In this document: positions 1 through 11,427 of the stretch, one piece after another | Numbering within the stretch: the first letter of the stretch is position 1 | Layout of the letters: every line of letters begins with the position of its first letter | DNA from: Anolis sagrei | Lineage: Eukaryota; Chordata; Lepidosauria; Squamata; Anolidae | NCBI RefSeq assembly: GCF_037176765.1 | Contig: NC_090022.1 | Location: 71,658,709-71,722,708 of the forward strand | Reading direction: 5' to 3' | DNA: 64,000 nt | Notes under the pieces: model-generated | Database searches by the model: none | Seen by the model: the letters and a program-made list of their open reading frames with translations, nothing else | What the model was told of the DNA's origin: nothing | Program-made: the position numbers and the translations under genes

Positions 1-261
1 CTGTGTACTATTGTGCTGCCAGTTATTGGGTCGGAGTCTTCTTTCACAGGTTTTATTTACTTGCCATTACTAGAGAACAGTTGAAACACACGTCACTGAA
101 GACCAACTAAAAAAAGCAACCTATATCTCATCTCTGGTCAAACTGCTTAATGTTTTCAGACTGGGAATTGGGATATCTGGGTTCAAGTCCTCACAGAGCA
201 ATGAAACTCAGAAGTATCCCAGAAGTCTGATGAGGTACTCATGAATGTTCCTTTATGGAAT

Positions 262-570
262 ACTAGCCGTCCCCTGGCACGCGTTGCTGTGGCCCAGTCT
301 GTGTATATGTGTTTTGTGTATATATGAGTATATGTGTGTATATGTATTAGTGTATATGTGTATATATGTTATTTTGTGCATGCGTTGTAATGTATTTTTT
401 ATTCTTTGGCTTTTTAAGTATCTTCCACTGTGTTTTTCAGTGTTTTTATGAGTGATGGTCACATATTGGCCTGATAGGTGTATTGTGTCCAAATTTGGTG
501 TCAATTGGTCCAGTAGTTTATGAGTTATGTTAACCCCACAAACGAACATTACATTTTTATTTATAAAGAT
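262..570 (+). repeat. Unassigned ~300-bp interspersed repeat, copy A
   Basis: It starts actagccgtcccctgg, has a TG/TATG-rich middle and ends tttatttataaagat. It is similar along its length to the copy at 764-1058. The long reading frames on both strands are a product of the low-complexity middle and are not genes. I cannot name the family. Confidence 0.6.
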
Positions 571-740
571 AAATGTCACTAATAAAGTAGTAAGTGGACT
601 GTAGAATTTCAGGCTTCATAAGCACTGCACAGTAATGTAGAATACATTCCTGGTCTTCCATAAGGCTGCATTCAATGTGCAATGCAAACAGGTTGAGCCT
701 CTCTTAACTGAAATACTTGGGACCAGAGGTTTTTCAGCTA

Positions 741-1435
741 CAGTAGAGTCTCACTTATCCAACACTAGCCGTCACCTGCCACACATTGCTGTGGCCCAGT
801 CTGTGTATATGTGTTTTGTGTGCGAATATACTTGTATATATGTGTATATATGTATGGTTTTGCACATTCGTTGTAATGTATTTTTTTTTATTTTTTGGCT
901 TTTAAAGTCTTTTCTGCTGTGTTTTTCAGTGTTTTTGTGAGTGATAGTCACCCGTTGGCCTGATATGTGTATTGTGTCCAAATTTGGTGTCAATTCGTCC
1001 AGTGGTTTTTGCGTTATGTTATCCCACAAATGAACATTACACTTTTATTTATATAGATGGGCTGGCAGAACGTTAGCTAAGCAAAAATGTTGGATTATAA
1101 AGTGGGATTAAGGAAAAACCTTTTAAACATCAAATTACGTTATGATTTTACAAATTAAGCATCAAAACATCATGTTTTACAACTAAAAGTAGTTCAATAC
1201 ATGATAATGTTGTGGAGTAATTACTGTATTTACAAATTTAGCACCAAAACATCACAATGTATTGAAAACATTGACTATAAAAACATTGATTACTAAAAAC
1301 TTGACTACAAATAAAGACAGAATTGCATAAAATGAACTTAAAATGAACTAGGTTGCTGCCTAGGGTGGGAGGCAGACTGTGCTGGATAATACAGAACGTT
1401 GGATGAGCGAAGGTTGGATAAGGGAGACTCTACTG
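741..1435. mobile_element. Tigger-like (TcMar) non-autonomous DNA transposon, interrupted
   Basis: The inverted ends are CAGTAGAGTCTCACTTATCC on the left and the reverse complement of agggagactctactg on the right. The body has the AT-rich GGATAA-type repeats seen in amniote Tigger-like MITEs. It is interrupted at 764-1058 by a separate repeat. A fragment of a second Tigger-like family (cttgggaccagagg) lies just before it, at about 688-738. Confidence 0.55.
764..1058 (+). repeat. Unassigned ~300-bp repeat, copy B, inside a Tigger-like element
   Basis: It is the same family as 262-570, sharing actagccgtc at the start, the ttggtgtcaattggtcc-type middle and a tatagat end. It lies within the left part of the Tigger-like element, so it inserted later than that element. 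Confidence 0.6.
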
Positions 1436-2663
1436 TGTTTTCATTTTTGGGATGTCTGTAAATATGTTTACATAGCAAATGAGGAATAGGAGTTAAAGGA
1501 GGATAGCTAGCTACATATCCAGCGTCCTCTGGGTTTTTCTCAAGGAGCTGACCCCCCCCCCCCCACTACTCTCAGAAATTTGACAGACAAAAAGGAGGAA
1601 GGGAAGGACTGAAGCTTTTGCATCTCGTCTTGCATAAAGCCTCTGTAAAAAAGCAGATGTCACTGGAGAGAAACATCCACATGTATCCAAGTACTCTGGC
1701 TGCCCAGCCAATCCACACTATATTCTCCATCTGCCTGTCCCACTGGTGTGGCAGTTGGGCACTCTAGAAATGAAGCATGGGACACAAATGGCAATTGTGG
1801 TGTGAATTGGCCAGGCAGCCAGAGCTCTCCAACATTTCCTGAACCCATGGCATCTATAAGTCATGCCATCAAGTTTCTACCAGTGGAAAAGAGAGAGCTT
1901 TTAAAGGAATACTCAGCACCATTTCCTCACAGGTGGAATTGGAGGCAACAACATTGTTCATTTTTGGAGACTTTGTTTTTCTGAAAAGGGAGACCAAACT
2001 TTTACTTCTAGATATATTGTGACTGTCCATACAAGCCACAATGTAATTGAATCTTCTGCATTATTTCTTTTTTCTACGTGGTTAGTTTCCAATGACTTCT
2101 ATTCATTAGAGAACATAGCGGCATGTGATGTGGCCAATTGCATCCAGTAGGACAGAATAAATTCAGGATCCTGTCACCTGGTTCAGCATTTTGATGATCA
2201 CTATATATATGGCCTTAGGTGCAGCTAGCATAAATTAAACGCTAAATACAAAAAATATAACAATAGGGAAGACCAGATCTCAATCAATCACTTCTGTTGC
2301 CTTCTCTCTTAAGTCAGACACACATCCCCTTCTAAGGAAGCATAAACTAACCAACTCTTTGTGGGTTTTTTTGTAACAGAATCAAAGGAAAGCTCTAGCA
2401 TGCTTAATTCATCATCCACTCATGGCTTCAGAAACTGACATGATTATACATTTTAGCTCCCAGGCACACTCAGATCCAAGTAATGTTGATCAGAGTGTTT
2501 GGAAAGGCATTGTGATTAAGAGAAGTGGAGTAATCAAAGTATTTGCATTACTTAACAAATCTAAACTCAATCCCTTGCATCCTTTTTATTCTGCTGCTTT
2601 CTGTGTCACAAGGGGAAAAACTACTGACATATATCTCAGTTAGCAAAGCCTCTACCAAAGACT
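1436..2663. other. No recognised gene or repeat
   Basis: There is a poly-C run near 1553-1565. The open frames at 1511-1984 have no recognisable domain and no splice signals I trust. Confidence 0.4.
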
Positions 2664-2776
2664 ATGTAATTGGTGCTGTTATAGCAGTCACAAAGGCCCA
2701 AAGGTTTATGACCTACAGTTAATGTCCTGAACCATGGGGCCTTTCTGAGTCCCACAACAGCACCAATCACACAGTA
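2664..2776. mobile_element. Palindromic MITE
   Basis: The inverted ends are tgtaattggtgctgtt and the complement of aacagcaccaatcacaca, about 80 bp apart. There is no coding capacity. The family is unassigned. Confidence 0.45.
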
Positions 2777-2821
2777 TTCAGTCAGAATTGCTCAGTATTT
2801 CCCCACTTATTATGTCATACA

Positions 2822-2940
2822 AAGGAGCCGTGGTGGTGAAATGGGTTAAATTCTTGTGCCAGCTGAACTGCTGACCCGAAAGTCAACGTTCGAATCCACG
2901 AAACAGGGTGAGCTCCTGTCTGTCAGCCCCAGCCTCCCAT
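2822..2940 (+). repeat. Sauria-type tRNA SINE, 5' part
   Basis: It contains a B-box-like gttcgaatcc and the gtgagctcctgtctgtcagccc segment shared with the SINEs at 35408 and 62960. It covers only the head of the element. Confidence 0.6.
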
Positions 2941-4398
2941 GAGTTATTCCAAATGGAATAAGTTATTCCAACTGGAATATGTTTTTTTTACTGATATTTT
3001 GGGATACAGAATAAGAAATGGAAAATGCTAAAGAAAAGTAGTGACAATGTCCTGTGTTGTCGCCTGCAATAACGCAAACCATATGTCTGTATCTCTTCTG
3101 CTTGCTGAGATTAAGAAAAAGCTGTATTAAAAACAAAATCTGTCTGGTCAAAGAAGCTATAATCAAGTTTTCCTCATATTTTTCTTCTCAAGGGCTGTGC
3201 CAGTAGGGTTCTTATTTGTTTTGTAAACCTCAAGTATAATTTTGCTGGAAAAAACCCATGAACACATTTCAAATATTGTATTCAGGTTAATAAAGCAGGA
3301 TGAGAAAATGAATCTCTTTGCTTCTCCACGTATGCTGGCAAATAAGCAAAGACTTCCTTAATTTAAAATTGTGGGTTGTTACTTCAAACCAGGAAAATCT
3401 GGCTAATAGCTTCAGAACCAGCCAGCATATCATGCCAACTTTAAACCATAGTTTTGTATCCTGATGTGTCCCAAAACTGTAAACTTTTGTGTTGTTCTGG
3501 TTCAGACAAAATGATATTCTGTACATAAGTGAAGATTTCCTGGCTTATATACTGAATTACAAAATGAAAATACTGAATCAGCTATATGCACAACCATAAA
3601 CTCATTCATGTTTCTGTTTATTGATGAAATTGTATTATCTACATAATTCTCAACAAATGGCTGTAGTCCAGTCAATAGGAATTAGGTAAACATGAATAGG
3701 ATCATGCCATTTGGGGCCTACTACTAACTTCACAGCTGAAACTAAGGCTACAGTTCTTGCTTTTTTTAGGTTTTTAAATTTCATTTCTTCTGCTTTGCCT
3801 ACAAAGCCTAATCACATGCAAATGTATTTGTACAATCTTCTCACTGATATCATGAACTGAGATCTTTACATGTGGTAATTACTGCCACACTTAGGCATCT
3901 AGTTTTCTTATCTAATTTTAATCTCTTATGGGGAAATCGGCTTACTATGATTAATAACCTTTCCGATACTTACCTGTATCAATTAACAATGATAAGGGGA
4001 ATAAAGGAAACCATTGCATCCAAAATTTTCCTAAGCCAAAAGACCAAGTTGCTTCATTGCATCTTAAGTTAAAGTTCAAAGTGGAAGATGAAAAGGGCCA
4101 AATCTACCATCCAGCTCTAATTTTTTTTAAAACTGTTTTTACTTTTAAAGACTTTTACACACTGTTCTAACAGTTTCCTTGGGCTACTGTAAGATACCTT
4201 GTTGAAAAGTCTTATGTTGAAAGGCAGTCTATAAATGCTATTCTATTCAAACAGACTGCTGGAAAATAACTAGATGGCCGAAAAAGTGAAATCCCTAAAT
4301 AGGAATGATATTATCCAAGGGTTTAAGAGAGTCTCTTTCTACTTTATATCATAAAGGTTTTGGAATTCTTTACTATAAAGTTTTGGTAATGATAGTGT
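2941..4398. other. No recognised feature
   Basis: AT-rich DNA, presumably HEMK1 intron. I searched both strands for the HEMK1 motifs PRPETE and GCGSG and saw neither. Confidence 0.4.
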
Positions 4399-4714
4399 GG
4401 GATGAGCATCCCTTATCCAGAATTCCAAAATCCAAAATATTCCAAAATTGACCACATGAGTGGCTAAATTAGCAACACCCTTGTCTTCTGGAGGTGCAAT
4501 GTACACACATTTATTTCATGTACAATATTAAAACTATTATATAAAATTACTTTCATGCAATGTGTATAAAGTGCATGTGAAGAAGAAATAGATTTCATGT
4601 TGAAATATGAGTCTCATATGTAAGATATCACATTATTTATATGCAAAAATTGATATTCCAAAATTCAAAACGCTCCTGGTCCCAAATATTTCACATAAGA
4701 GATGTTCAACCTGT
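4399..4714. mobile_element. Tigger-like MITE (gagcatcccttatcc family)
   Basis: Terminal gatgagcatcccttatccag is matched by the inverted right end (aagagatgttcaacctg). Internal tracts repeat 'ccaaaatcc'. Related copies lie at 16872, 43949 and 62893. Confidence 0.6.
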
Positions 4715-6676
4715 GTTACTTAATCCAGCCAAAACTTGTTTGGATTGTAAATATGGCTCATTCAACTGTTACAAGCAGTGAGAAATAGCAAAGAAGATTA
4801 CAAAAACAAGTTAATTTAGCACAACATAAAGATAAACTACTGAAGTTAAGGATATATCCATTCTAATTTAATACAGTTGCAATCCTATGTGTACCTATTC
4901 AGAAGACAGACCTACTGAATACAAATTGAGCTTATCTTTGAGTTGATATATCAAGGACTGTGCTGTAAGTTTTGATGAGAACATACATCCTTTTTTCAAA
5001 TTAGTTCTTGTTAAAACCATTGAAATACAAAGCCTATCTGTGGCTAATCAAAACCCAAGTGTTTTCATTATGGATGAAATAGAGATGAAATAGGGACATA
5101 ATGTACAATATGATGTATATGTTGCAGTTATTATGTCTAGGAAAGTTGGGAGTGCTAGCACGGAAAAGGTGTTAGACATTTCCAATCCTTTTTCTCAGCA
5201 CCCACAATGGCAGATGCTTCTATTTTCTGGGATGGGGTTAAAGGAGATAAACCACACCCGAGTCTCTAAGCAGAAAATCCAAAGCTTAGATGGTCCATTT
5301 AATGCTATTGTTATAATCTTTCATTTTGAAAAATCCACATCAAAAACAACTCTTTTGATCCAACAACAAGATTAAACAATAGTTACATCACTGTAATATC
5401 AGGCCAAAGAACAAGCAAGCAATTTAAATGTACCGTTGTAAAATAAATCTATTACATTCCACCTACGCATTCAAATCCTAATTCATAAATAATCAATAAA
5501 GAAATTGCAACTTTAACACAGAAATGCACCCAACTCAGGTCTTGTAACTACAAATGTCAATAATCTGGTGTCTAAGAAACATATTCAATTGAATACTTTT
5601 ATGAACTATTTTTCATAACTACCCTTATATAGCTACTCTATGTAAGCAGGTTTTGAAACTGAGAATGGAAAATATGATCTCTTTCCTGTTTGTCTTTTAT
5701 GGAAAATACTTCATTTATTTAAATTATACAAGGCCACTTAATTTCTGGATGCCATTTTTGTAAACCTAATAATTCTACTTCTCCCTGCCAGATCTGTTCT
5801 TACTAAAGCCCTGTGGATTTAAAGGGATTTACTCATGATTTATTTAAATACTAAATGGAAAGCTATAGGCCTTCTGCTGTATTGCAGAGTGGGAGGGATA
5901 ACTTAACAACTCCCTTCAGCACTAGTATGTACTGAACAGAGCTTTCATTTTTATTACTTGTTTTATATATATTTGCTATGTTGCAAGAGAAAATACACAC
6001 AAAACAAACTAGAAAAAATTATACTTTAAAAAGCTGAATCAATTACTAACCTACCCACCTTCTTACTCCCACCATCTACCAAGAAAAAGAAATTAAAATT
6101 GATTCCCACCAATCAAGCCAACAACTTCAATACAAAGGTATCATAAGCTTCTCTAAAACTTTGATACTTTTTTCTAAAAATTAAACAATAAAACCCAGTT
6201 ATCAAAACCCTCAAGTGTTGTCTTCTCTACTTTATCCTTTATAAATGATAAAAAGTTCCCAGTCTTTTAAAGTTGTCTAGAGACTTCTCTTACATCAAAG
6301 TTGATAATCTTCCCCATTTCTGTCATTTTGAAAGACTTCAAAAATCCTGTCATCTTTTGTTGTATTGTCAATATTTTTCTACCTCTGAGAATACAAAAGT
6401 CTCACTGCCAGAACCATGCAATGAAACATTTTTTTTATTTACACCTATAAGCATTTTAAGTAAACAATATATAAGGATGCATTTTTTCTAAACTGGACAG
6501 TCAGATTCCCCTTTAAAGAAACAACAAATGTAACACATTTCTTCCATTTTTTCATGACACAAGCCACAATCATCTGCTAAGCACCTGAGAGTTGACAGAT
6601 CCCCTTCCTTCCTCCCTTCTGCCAACTTTTCTGTAAAGTTCTGGAAAAAGGCAAGTATGTTGGTATAGCCACTCAC
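4715..6676. other. HEMK1 intron, nothing recognised
   Basis: AT-rich DNA without repeats I can name. No HEMK1 exon 3 (MPVQYI) was found. Confidence 0.4.
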
Positions 6677-6768
6677 CTTTGAAGGCGTTTTGCACACAGC
6701 TGCTCAACCTGTTCCTGCTGCTGGACTGAGAAGTAAGGAGAAATGTTGCCAGCATTTAAGCTCTGAAA
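6677..6768 (-). CDS. HEMK1: HEMK1 second coding exon
   Basis: This 92-nt exon follows a clean TTTTCAG acceptor and ends at a GTGAGT donor. It encodes FQSLNAGNISPYF, then a Gln/Glu-rich stretch and CAKRLQR. It aligns with human HEMK1 from FQSL to RRLQR, the segment just before MPVQYI in the N-terminal helical domain that binds the release factor. It joins the exon ending at 8662 in phase 0 and leaves phase 2. The following exon (MPVQYI, PRPETE, GCGSG) was not found between here and position 1, so the gene continues past the left edge across an intron of at least 6.6 kb. Confidence 0.9.
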
Positions 6769-8661
6769 CTGAAAAGGAAGTCAATTGCAAGTGTTTAAAT
6801 TTACTGTTAGCTCACCAAATCAAGTGTGTAAATGTCAGAATACTGATATGAAGCCAATGGCAGAGTTAGAAAAATTAAATGGGGACTACAGCATCGAATG
6901 GCCACGCTGCTGAGGACCTGGAAAAGGGAGGGGGCGGCTTTCATATGCATTGATTCTAAAATAAAAGTCTTGCTTGGTTAGAGGCAGCCAATCACAGTTC
7001 AGGATGAGGCCAGAGTCCATCTAGCATCCTATCTTGTTTCCCAAGTTAGGAGACTAAATCTTGGGAAACAATGTTAGATCTTGGGAAACAAAATTAGATA
7101 TAAAATAGCCCAGTTAAAAAACACTGTTTCCTTTTCCCCCAAAAAGCCTTATTTTCTATAAAAATAAATAAAAATGGATCTTGTTTCTTCCTTCTAAAAT
7201 GATAAACAGTTTAAGGCAAGGTTTATGTATTTATTATATGAAAACTAGGCAAAAACATTTATATAAGCCTATATGCAGTATCACACCATTGCATTTTCTG
7301 GACTTTTCTTTTCTTTTTTTCTGTTCCTTTTATGGGAATAAGTGCTTTATGTCTGCTTTGATATTGCAGAGGACTATAGGAGACAAAACAGTTCTTTGAT
7401 ACTCTTCTGTTTTTTGTTTTGTTTTGCAGGTTTATCACACACTGACAAACTCAATTCAGTTCCTTATAATTCAGGATTTGCTTACAATTCAAGATTTTTA
7501 TTCAAAGGTACTGTGTTGGACAAACAGCAAAATGAAACAAAATCAAAAATCCACAAAAGAAGTTAACATGACAAAAAAGCCAGAAGAGCTTCAAAAGCTT
7601 GCATAAAGTGGTTTGTGCATTAGGTTTGGTCAAAAATTGTATCATGCTTTTGTGAAATTTGGAATTTGTAACTCTGTTGTAACAAAAAAAAATTAAATTA
7701 AATTAGTCTGAATAAATGATTTTTAAGTAAATAAAACATGGTAAGTTTAATACCAGACAAAGTTATATTTCACATTCCTAAAACAACAAAGTGACTTTCA
7801 ATCTTCCAAGCATGTTAATATTGCTTTTTTCCAGTTTTTTTCATACAGTTTCAAAATTTCTGAAAACTTCATTATCTCTGGACATTGTGCCTCTAAACAC
7901 ACAGGGTACCAAGAGCTATTACAGTTGTTAATAGACCCAGTTCCCATAAATCTATCTTTAATTCACTTTTCAAGAAGGCTTGTATTTAACAACTTGTCTG
8001 GAATGCGAAGGGATCTTTTAACACCTTTGAGACTAAATGAGAGGAAGAAATTTGTAGGATAAGTTTTTGTAGACTAGGTCTATTTCCTCAGATGCCACTG
8101 ATGAAGTAGATCCAGTGTTTGAAATCTTAACGTTACAAACATCTTTCTCTCAGTTAGTCTCAAAGTACCTCAATATTCCTTGGGATACTGACCTAGATTA
8201 ACATGGCTATTCCCTTGAAGCTGCATGGTAGTCGTAATAGTGAAGAAATTCCATGCAGGAGAATGAGACAGTTGGAAGAGGAATTTTTTGCACTTGCTAG
8301 AGGTATAAACAGGATGAACTGTACTGAGATGCTATTGCAACATGCAAGTGCATCCTCAATATACCTTGACAAAAGCAGAGGAGTTCACACTTTAAATCTA
8401 TAACAGAAAAGGAAACCATGTGGTTATTCTGATGTTACTAGACTGTAACTCCTGTCATTGCTGACTATGCTGGCTAGGGCTGATGGAGTTTCACTGTAAT
8501 AAAATCTGGAAGGTTAAACATTTCTCATATCTGGTCTACAAGAAGTACTCTTTATCTCACAGACTAGGTCTAGAATTAACTGGAACATCATACATGTGAC
8601 AGGCCTCCAGATATTCATTCCAATGCTTTGCGCAGACTTAAAATACTTCATAACACTTAAC
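6769..8661. other. HEMK1 intron 1; one plus-strand exon-like block
   Basis: The intron between the two HEMK1 coding exons. At 7430-7507 the plus strand has a long T-rich acceptor (tgttttgttttgcag) and 78 open nt before GTACTG, but no partner exon. Near 8000-8120 is a fragment of a dispersed repeat related to 28725-28800. Confidence 0.35.
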
Positions 8662-8940
8662 TGTTTTTGCTCCCAGAACATGAGAAACAATATATTCAGA
8701 AGAAGCCCGTGCTTCAGGGATCTCATTGGCCTCAAACACATCTTGCCAGTAGCTGACCAGTTCAGCAGCTGTCACCAAGCCAGCCTTAGAATGTGAACAC
8801 TGCCTTAGCAGTCTGTGGCAAGGATGCAGGACACAGTTCCTGGCCAAAATCACTCCAAGATGGCCACAGTAAGGGGACAAATACAGAAGTTTCCTGTACA
8901 AAGAACTGGTGAAAACAGTCATGGCTCCAGAAGGTAACAA
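8662..8940 (-). CDS. HEMK1: HEMK1 first coding exon (ATG at 8922)
   Basis: This exon encodes the N-terminal 87 residues of HEMK1 (MTQ1-type), the mitochondrial methyltransferase that methylates the glutamine of the GGQ motif in release factors. The coding part runs from the ATG at 8922 to 8662. Residues 1-50 are rich in Arg, Leu and Ser with no acidic residue, which fits a mitochondrial presequence. The block from about residue 53 ([13 protein letters not shown], then [20 protein letters not shown]) matches the start of the mature human protein closely. The exon ends in phase 0 at a GTTAAG donor, and the next exon continues with FQSL exactly as in human. An acceptor-like AG lies at 8941-8942, but the exon may instead extend to the stronger acceptor at 9129. 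The methyltransferase core (NPPY, GCGSG) is not in this exon and was not found in the window. Confidence 0.92.
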
Positions 8941-8969
8941 CTTCCAAAAACAGAAAGAAATATCTCCTT

Positions 8970-9128
8970 TTAAAAGCCCTCTAAAGTATAATGGGCATCT
9001 CCAATAGTATCTGGTGTATTGACAAGTATTAATTTTAATAGATCAGCCCCATCTCTTCGTTCTTCATGAACCAGCATGTCAACAGGCGGTTTCACGTGCC
9101 CTTCTCCTGGTAGCCATCCTCTAGAAAC
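8970..9128 (-). other. Open frame of unknown identity just upstream of HEMK1 coding exon
   Basis: On the minus strand a strong acceptor (CTCTTTTTCTTTAG) ends at 9129. It opens directly into a 52-codon frame that stops at 8970, about 50 nt before the HEMK1 ATG. The product has protein-like composition: GWLPGEGHVKPPVDMLV, then [13 protein letters not shown] and NTPDTIG. I do not recognise it. No good donor follows, so it is either 5' UTR of a HEMK1 exon running 9128 to 8662, or a terminal exon of another transcript. A short uORF (ATGGCTACC...TGA) lies in another frame of the same stretch. Confidence 0.4.
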
Positions 9129-10060
9129 CTAAAGAAAAAGAGACAGCCAAAGGGAAACCTCTCAGATTTAAAACAGGTAAACAGCCCATTTAAATAATTT
9201 AAACATAGATCATTAAATACAGCCTGTGAATCTATGTTACAGTTCTAGAAAAGAGGAACACTTAATGCACTTTGTTTTCCACAACTGTGGCTTCAATCAT
9301 GTTTGCAAAAAAAATTAAGCACCACTGAAAATGCCCACACTTGCCTTATTAAGCAACACTGGCTAAAGGGCACTTTATATGTTACAGAATTTTAGCACAA
9401 ATGAAAGGCTAATGTTCTTTAATGTGAAATTGTTTCCTTGAACATCACTAATATGCAAACTGTTTGCACTGGGCTATGTCACAACTACTTGTGTCTTCTC
9501 AGCAGTCATATAGATGGTGTGCATCTCTTGTACTCATGACCTGTTATCTACAGCAATTACATACAGTATATATGAGAAAAGCAAGTCCTAGTTAGTGCTG
9601 TAGTGCTTGCAATATCTTTAAACACAACCATGCTTTTGAGTAAGATTCTTCTTTTATCAGTTTTAAACTGCTTAGAAAACACTGGAGTTTTTTAAACAGA
9701 TGTTTGGTATGGGGTTATGTACTACCAAGTTTCAAAAGACTTCTAACAGATTGGTGATTTAATGCTGGAAAAAATGCATGAGAATAAAAACAGAAAAAGC
9801 AATAGATACTTCAGTTGATTTTATTTATTTATGTATATTCTGCCTTTCTCAGGAACATGAACATAATGCCTGCTCAAGCACTGTATTCAAGACAGTTTTC
9901 CCTTCTGGAAGAACACACGGTTAGTTTTTTTAAATCCCATTCTCAGGAAAGACAAAGACAAGATAAACAAAACTATTTGGAACCAAGGAAAGTGGTGTGA
10001 TGCTACTCTTATTCCGTGACACATGCTCGCATTTTTGTTGTCCTAAAATACAACAGGTAG
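9129..10060. other. HEMK1 upstream intron, nothing recognised
   Basis: AT-rich DNA. No exon or named repeat seen. Confidence 0.35.
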
Positions 10061-10758
10061 GGGCCCCATCCACACAGCTAAATATAATCCCACATTTTCT
10101 GGACTCGGATAAGCCAATTCAAAGCAGATATTCTGGGTTATACGGCTGTGTGGAAAGGCCTGGAGGCCCCTTCTACACTGTCATATAATCCAGATTATTG
10201 AAGAAAAATAATCAATATCATCTGCTTTGAACTGGGTTATATAAGTCTACACTGCAATAATCCAGTTCAAAGCAGATAAACTGGATTTTGTAGAAGGGGC
10301 CCCTTCCACACAGCTAAATATAATCCTACATTTTCTGGAATATATGGCAGTGTGGACTCAGAAAACCCAGTTCAAGGCAGATATTGTGGGATTTTCTGCC
10401 TTGATATTCTTGGTTATATGGTTGTGTTTAAGGACCCTTAGGATGCATCTGTGCAGTTTGTTGCCCCTTTAATTGCTATAGCTCAATGCAATGGAATTAT
10501 GAGAATTGTAATTTTTCAAGGTTTTTGGCCTTCTGTCAGAGAGGGTTTATGCCAAATAAGTAATGCCTCGCTAAACTACAAATCCTAGGATTCTATAGCA
10601 GTTAAAGTGATATCAAAGGGCCCTTCCACACAGTCCTATATCCCAAAATATCAAGGCAGAAAATCCCACAGTGTGGACTCAAATAACCCAGTTCAAAGCA
10701 GATATTGTGGGATTTTCTGCCTTGATATTCTGGGATATAGGACTGTATGAAAGGGCCC
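10061..10758. mobile_element. Cluster of four palindromic MITE copies
   Basis: Four copies of one family lie at about 10061-10160, 10164-10302, 10300-10437 and 10618-10758. Each starts ggggcccctt(c/t)(c/t)aca and ends with its inverted complement. Inside are mirror-image ccagttcaaagcagata blocks, so each strand can fold into a hairpin. A different MITE (10441-10615, catttaattgctatagctc type) sits between copies three and four. The fourth copy is flanked by AAA on both sides, fitting a 3-bp target duplication. Confidence 0.7.
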
Positions 10759-11049
10759 AAAAAGGAATAATGTTATACTGGCGATACACCCTTAGTTAGC
10801 TGTATTTTGGTTGGAATCGTGGCTTTTCCCCACTTGTATTTCAACAAGACACGAAACGATTCTAGCCCATATTCCAGTCCTCCGTGTGTTTTGGACTGCA
10901 CCTCCCAGAAGCCTCAGCTGCCTCTCGACCAATGATGAGGGATTCTGGGAGCTGATGCCCAGAGAGATGGAACCACTGACTTATAATAATGAAACCCAGC
11001 CTTCCAGGCTTCTGAAAGCATTGTCCCCTCAACAGAACCGAGCAGGACA

Positions 11050-11340
11050 GGAGGAACGGAAATGTTATCGGGGTGCCGAGCTGCTAACTGTGATCCTGAG
11101 GCACATGAGGCCAATGCCGTTCGGTTCCTACCGACCTCTCAAACGCGTTGGGAAGAAAACACGCCTCACTTCCGGCTTGTGCAGCGCTATTCCTGCGGCA
11201 CCGGAAATGACGTTGTGGTAATATAGTTCCTAGAGGGCTAAAGTCCCACCTCGTCAAAGGGACGGGTCCCTTTGAAGAGAGGAAAGCGAGAGAGCGAGTA
11301 GAGGGCGGCCCCTCGTGGCTGTTCCGGTGCATTGCAGCAC
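11050..11340 (-). promoter_or_regulatory. HEMK1: Probable HEMK1 CpG-rich promoter / first exon
   Basis: This short stretch is GC- and CpG-richer than its surroundings. It holds two ETS-type sites (cacttccggc at 11167-11176 and ccggaaatga at 11201-11210) and a TGACGT half CRE at 11208-11213, all typical of TATA-less housekeeping promoters. It lies 2.1 kb upstream of the first HEMK1 coding exon. Assignment to HEMK1 is inferred from position and strand; the start site cannot be fixed from sequence. Confidence 0.5.
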
Positions 11341-11427
11341 ATGCTATATGGGTTGTTGTAGGGTTTTTAGGTTGTATGGCATCAGGCTGGAAAAAAAACA
11401 ACTTATATCCCCATACCAAAAAAGAGA

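Noticed and set aside
245-1029. Frames rich in Tyr/Ile/His/Thr on both strands
   Set aside because: They are translations of the TATG/CATA-rich middle of an interspersed repeat.
7424-7606. Plus-strand frame after a strong acceptor in HEMK1 intron 1
   Set aside because: The acceptor is good but the product is low-complexity, unrecognised and has no partner exons.
10811-11419. Plus-strand 136-codon and minus-strand 111-codon frames over the HEMK1 promoter
   Set aside because: They lie in CpG-rich promoter and MITE DNA, have no recognised domain and no matching splice sites.
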